Positions 62,415-64,000 of a DNA stretch of 64,000 nucleotides are shown piece after piece. The translations under genes were made by a program, and so were the position numbers. The notes under the pieces were generated by a model. The model was not told where the DNA came from. It worked only from the letters and a program-made list of their open reading frames with translations, and did no database searches. Position 1 is the stretch's first letter; every line of letters begins with the position of its first letter. Origin of the DNA: an uncultured Roseibium sp. (GTDB taxonomy: Bacteria; Pseudomonadota; Alphaproteobacteria; Rhizobiales; Stappiaceae); assembly GCF_947496995.1 (NCBI RefSeq), contig NZ_CANMFD010000001.1, positions 1,608,692-1,672,691 on the forward strand. The letters are read 5' to 3'.

Positions 62415-64000
62415 ATGATCGTCGAATTCGGACATTACGCGCTGGTGCTGGCGTTTGCCCTGTCGCTTGTGCAATCCGTTGTCCCCCTGTGGGGCGCGTT
62501 AGCCGGAGATGACCGGCTCATGGCCGTCGCCCCGCCGGTTTCCGTGACGACGTTTGTCATGGTGCTGCTGTCCTTCGCCGTGTTGACCAACGCCTATCTG
62601 ACTGCGGATTTCTCGGTTCTCAACGTTCTGGAAAACTCCCATTCCGCCAAGCCGCTGATCTACAAGTTCACCGGCGTCTGGGGCAATCATGAAGGCTCGA
62701 TGCTGCTGTGGGTGCTGATCCTGGTGTTCTTCGGCGCACTTGTCGGGTTTTTCGGAGGCAATCTCCCGAAGGATCTGCGCGCTGCGACGCTGGCGGTCCA
62801 GGGCTGGATTTCCGCCGGGTTCATTCTTTTCCTGCTGGCAACATCCAATCCGTTCACACGCGTTGTCAATCCGCCGCTGGAAGGCGCTGATCTCAATCCC
62901 ATCCTTCAGGACATCGGTCTGGCGATCCATCCGCCGCTTCTTTATGTTGGCTATGTCGGCTTCTCGATCACGTTCTCCTTCGCCGTCGCCGCTCTGATCC
63001 TTGGGCGCACGGATGCCGCCTGGGCGCGGTGGGTTCGCCCCTGGACGTTGCTCGCCTGGAGCTTTCTGACCCTGGGCATCGCAATGGGCTCCTACTGGGC
63101 CTATTACGAACTTGGCTGGGGGGGCTGGTGGTTCTGGGATCCGGTTGAAAACGCAAGCCTGATGCCCTGGCTGGCCGGGACGGCCCTTCTGCATTCCGCC
63201 ATCGTCATGGAGCGGCGGGAAGCGCTGAAGATCTGGACCATCCTTCTGGCGATCTTCACATTCTCGCTGTCGCTGCTGGGAACTTTCCTGGTCCGCTCCG
63301 GTGTCCTGACTTCCGTGCATGCATTCGCTACCGATCCGACGCGCGGTGTCTTTATTCTGGCTCTGCTGTGTTTCTTCATCGGCGGGTCCCTGGCGCTCTA
63401 CGCCTGGCGGGCGCCGGCGCTCAAACAGGGCGGGCTCTTCGCGCCGATCAGCAGGGAAGGGGCGCTGGTGCTGAACAACCTGTTCCTCACCTCCGCCTGC
63501 GCCGCCGTTTTTGTCGGCACGCTCTATCCCCTGTTTCTGGACGCGGTGACCGGAGAGAAGATCTCCGTTGGCGCGCCGTTCTTCAATCTGACCTTCGGAC
63601 CGTTGATGGTGCCGCTGCTGATCGCAGTTCCCTTCGGCCCCGTGCTTTCCTGGAAACGCGGCGACCTGCTGGCGGCGTCCCAACGGCTCTACGCGGCCTT
63701 CGGCCTCGCCATCTTGATGACGATCTTCACATTCTGGCTCTGGGGCATGGAAAAGGTTCTCGCTCCACTGGGCGTCGGCCTTGCTGTCTGGGTCATGGCA
63801 GGTGCGGTCTCTGAAATTCTCACCCGGGTGAAAATCCTCGAGATCGGCCCCTCCCGTGCCTTCTCGCGCCTGGTCGGCCTGCCGGGATCGGCCTGGGGAA
63901 CCACCATGGCCCATTTCGGCGTCGGCCTGACCGTTCTGGGTATCGTGACCGCCTCGGCGTTTCAGGAAGAGCGGATCGCGACCATGCGGCCGGGAGACGT
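62415..64000 (+). CDS. ccmF: Cytochrome c heme lyase subunit CcmF, 5' part
   Basis: The gene runs out of the window; 528 codons are present. It is a polytopic membrane protein with repeated hydrophobic helices and the WWD heme-handling motif WGGWWFWDPVENASLMPWL, preceded by GIAMGSYWAYYELG. The periplasmic and membrane histidines that hold heme (for example in IHPPLLYVGYVG) are present. It would accept heme from CcmE and attach it to apocytochrome c with CcmH and CcmI. ATG 62415 has GGGAGG five bases before it. Confidence 0.96.
   Translation, partial: MIVEFGHYALVLAFALSLVQSVVPLWGALAGDDRLMAVAPPVSVTTFVMVLLSFAVLTNAYLTADFSVLNVLENSHSAKPLIYKFTGVWGNHEGSMLLWVLILVFFGALVGFFGGNLPKDLRAATLAVQGWISAGFILFLLATSNPFTRVVNPPLEGADLNPILQDIGLAIHPPLLYVGYVGFSITFSFAVAALILGRTDAAWARWVRPWTLLAWSFLTLGIAMGSYWAYYELGWGGWWFWDPVENASLMPWLAGTALLHSAIVMERREALKIWTILLAIFTFSLSLLGTFLVRSGVLTSVHAFATDPTRGVFILALLCFFIGGSLALYAWRAPALKQGGLFAPISREGALVLNNLFLTSACAAVFVGTLYPLFLDAVTGEKISVGAPFFNLTFGPLMVPLLIAVPFGPVLSWKRGDLLAASQRLYAAFGLAILMTIFTFWLWGMEKVLAPLGVGLAVWVMAGAVSEILTRVKILEIGPSRAFSRLVGLPGSAWGTTMAHFGVGLTVLGIVTASAFQEERIATMRPGD

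Noticed and set aside
62499..63914. Minus-strand open frame opposite ccmF
   Set aside because: Antisense to the CcmF reading frame, which carries the WWD motif and continues to the window end.

Overview
The window reads as chromosomal DNA of a GC-rich alphaproteobacterium of the order Hyphomicrobiales. Signs of this are a FeuN/FeuP/FeuQ-like module next to ccmI-ccmE-ccmF, a CysD/CysNC pair, an MfpsA/MfppB-like pair otherwise known from Agrobacterium, and dense, closely packed genes with short Shine-Dalgarno sites. A Stappiaceae-type marine genome (Roseibium/Labrenzia/Stappia) is my best guess, but that placement is inference from gene content, not a measurement.

Layout. 0-2.7 kb: the end of an operon with an MBL-fold hydrolase, DinB protein, PHBH-type flavin monooxygenase and DUF2783 protein. 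2.8-7.2 kb: an RND efflux pair. 7.3-11 kb: tRNA-Pro(CGG) on the minus strand, tRNA-Gln(UUG), then a lower-GC insert with one orphan membrane protein between two 16-bp direct repeats, followed by almost 1 kb of gene-poor DNA. 11-17.7 kb: a MASE1-CHASE-PAS histidine kinase with a single-domain receiver, a permease/LysR divergent pair, a DUF2726 protein and a PilZ protein. 17.9-23 kb: cysQ-cysD-cysNC (sulfate activation) and a UDP-sugar epimerase. 23-28.5 kb: a YbaK-type deacylase, a divergent FAD-oxidoreductase/MnmD pair (probably a split MnmC), and a divergent LysR/class A beta-lactamase pair. 28.5-29.3 kb: a repeat-rich gap. 29.3-46 kb: mostly metabolic, transport and signalling genes (2-hydroxyacid dehydrogenase, EttA, FUSC, MOSC, RidA, GGDEF-EAL, Fe-S-type regulator plus ABC exporter, glutamate-synthase-like protein, glycosyltransferase, YjbQ). 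46-49.5 kb: a LecA-like secreted protein, a structured intergenic segment, a YdcH protein, a VOC/WYL gene pair separated by a 189-bp inverted-repeat element, and a DUF1194 protein. 49.6-53.3 kb: a likely mannosylfructose cassette (GH32-like hydrolase, phosphatase, synthase). 53.3-55.9 kb: an accessory patch with a REP-like element and two nucleotidyltransferase-fold genes. 55.9-64 kb: FeuN/P/Q, a surface-antigen-like lipoprotein, an unknown 491-residue protein, and ccmI-ccmE-ccmF (cut by the window end).

How genes work together. CysD and CysNC make APS and then PAPS from sulfate, and CysQ removes the PAP by-product; no PAPS reductase is next to them, so the product may feed either assimilation or sulfotransferases. 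MfpsA- and MfppB-like proteins would make the solute mannosylfructose, and the GH32-like enzyme translated in the same transcript could break it down. FeuN would restrain the FeuQ kinase, which signals to FeuP. CcmI, CcmE and CcmF carry and attach heme in cytochrome c maturation.

The strongest leads for something new are the GH32/MfppB/MfpsA cassette, the direct-repeat-bounded insert beside tRNA-Gln, the inverted-repeat element that carries the stop codon of one gene and the ribosome-binding site of the next, the structured segment near 46.6 kb, and a CRP-like palindrome placed just ahead of a 23-codon reading frame. No CRISPR array, rRNA, complete insertion sequence or prophage was seen.
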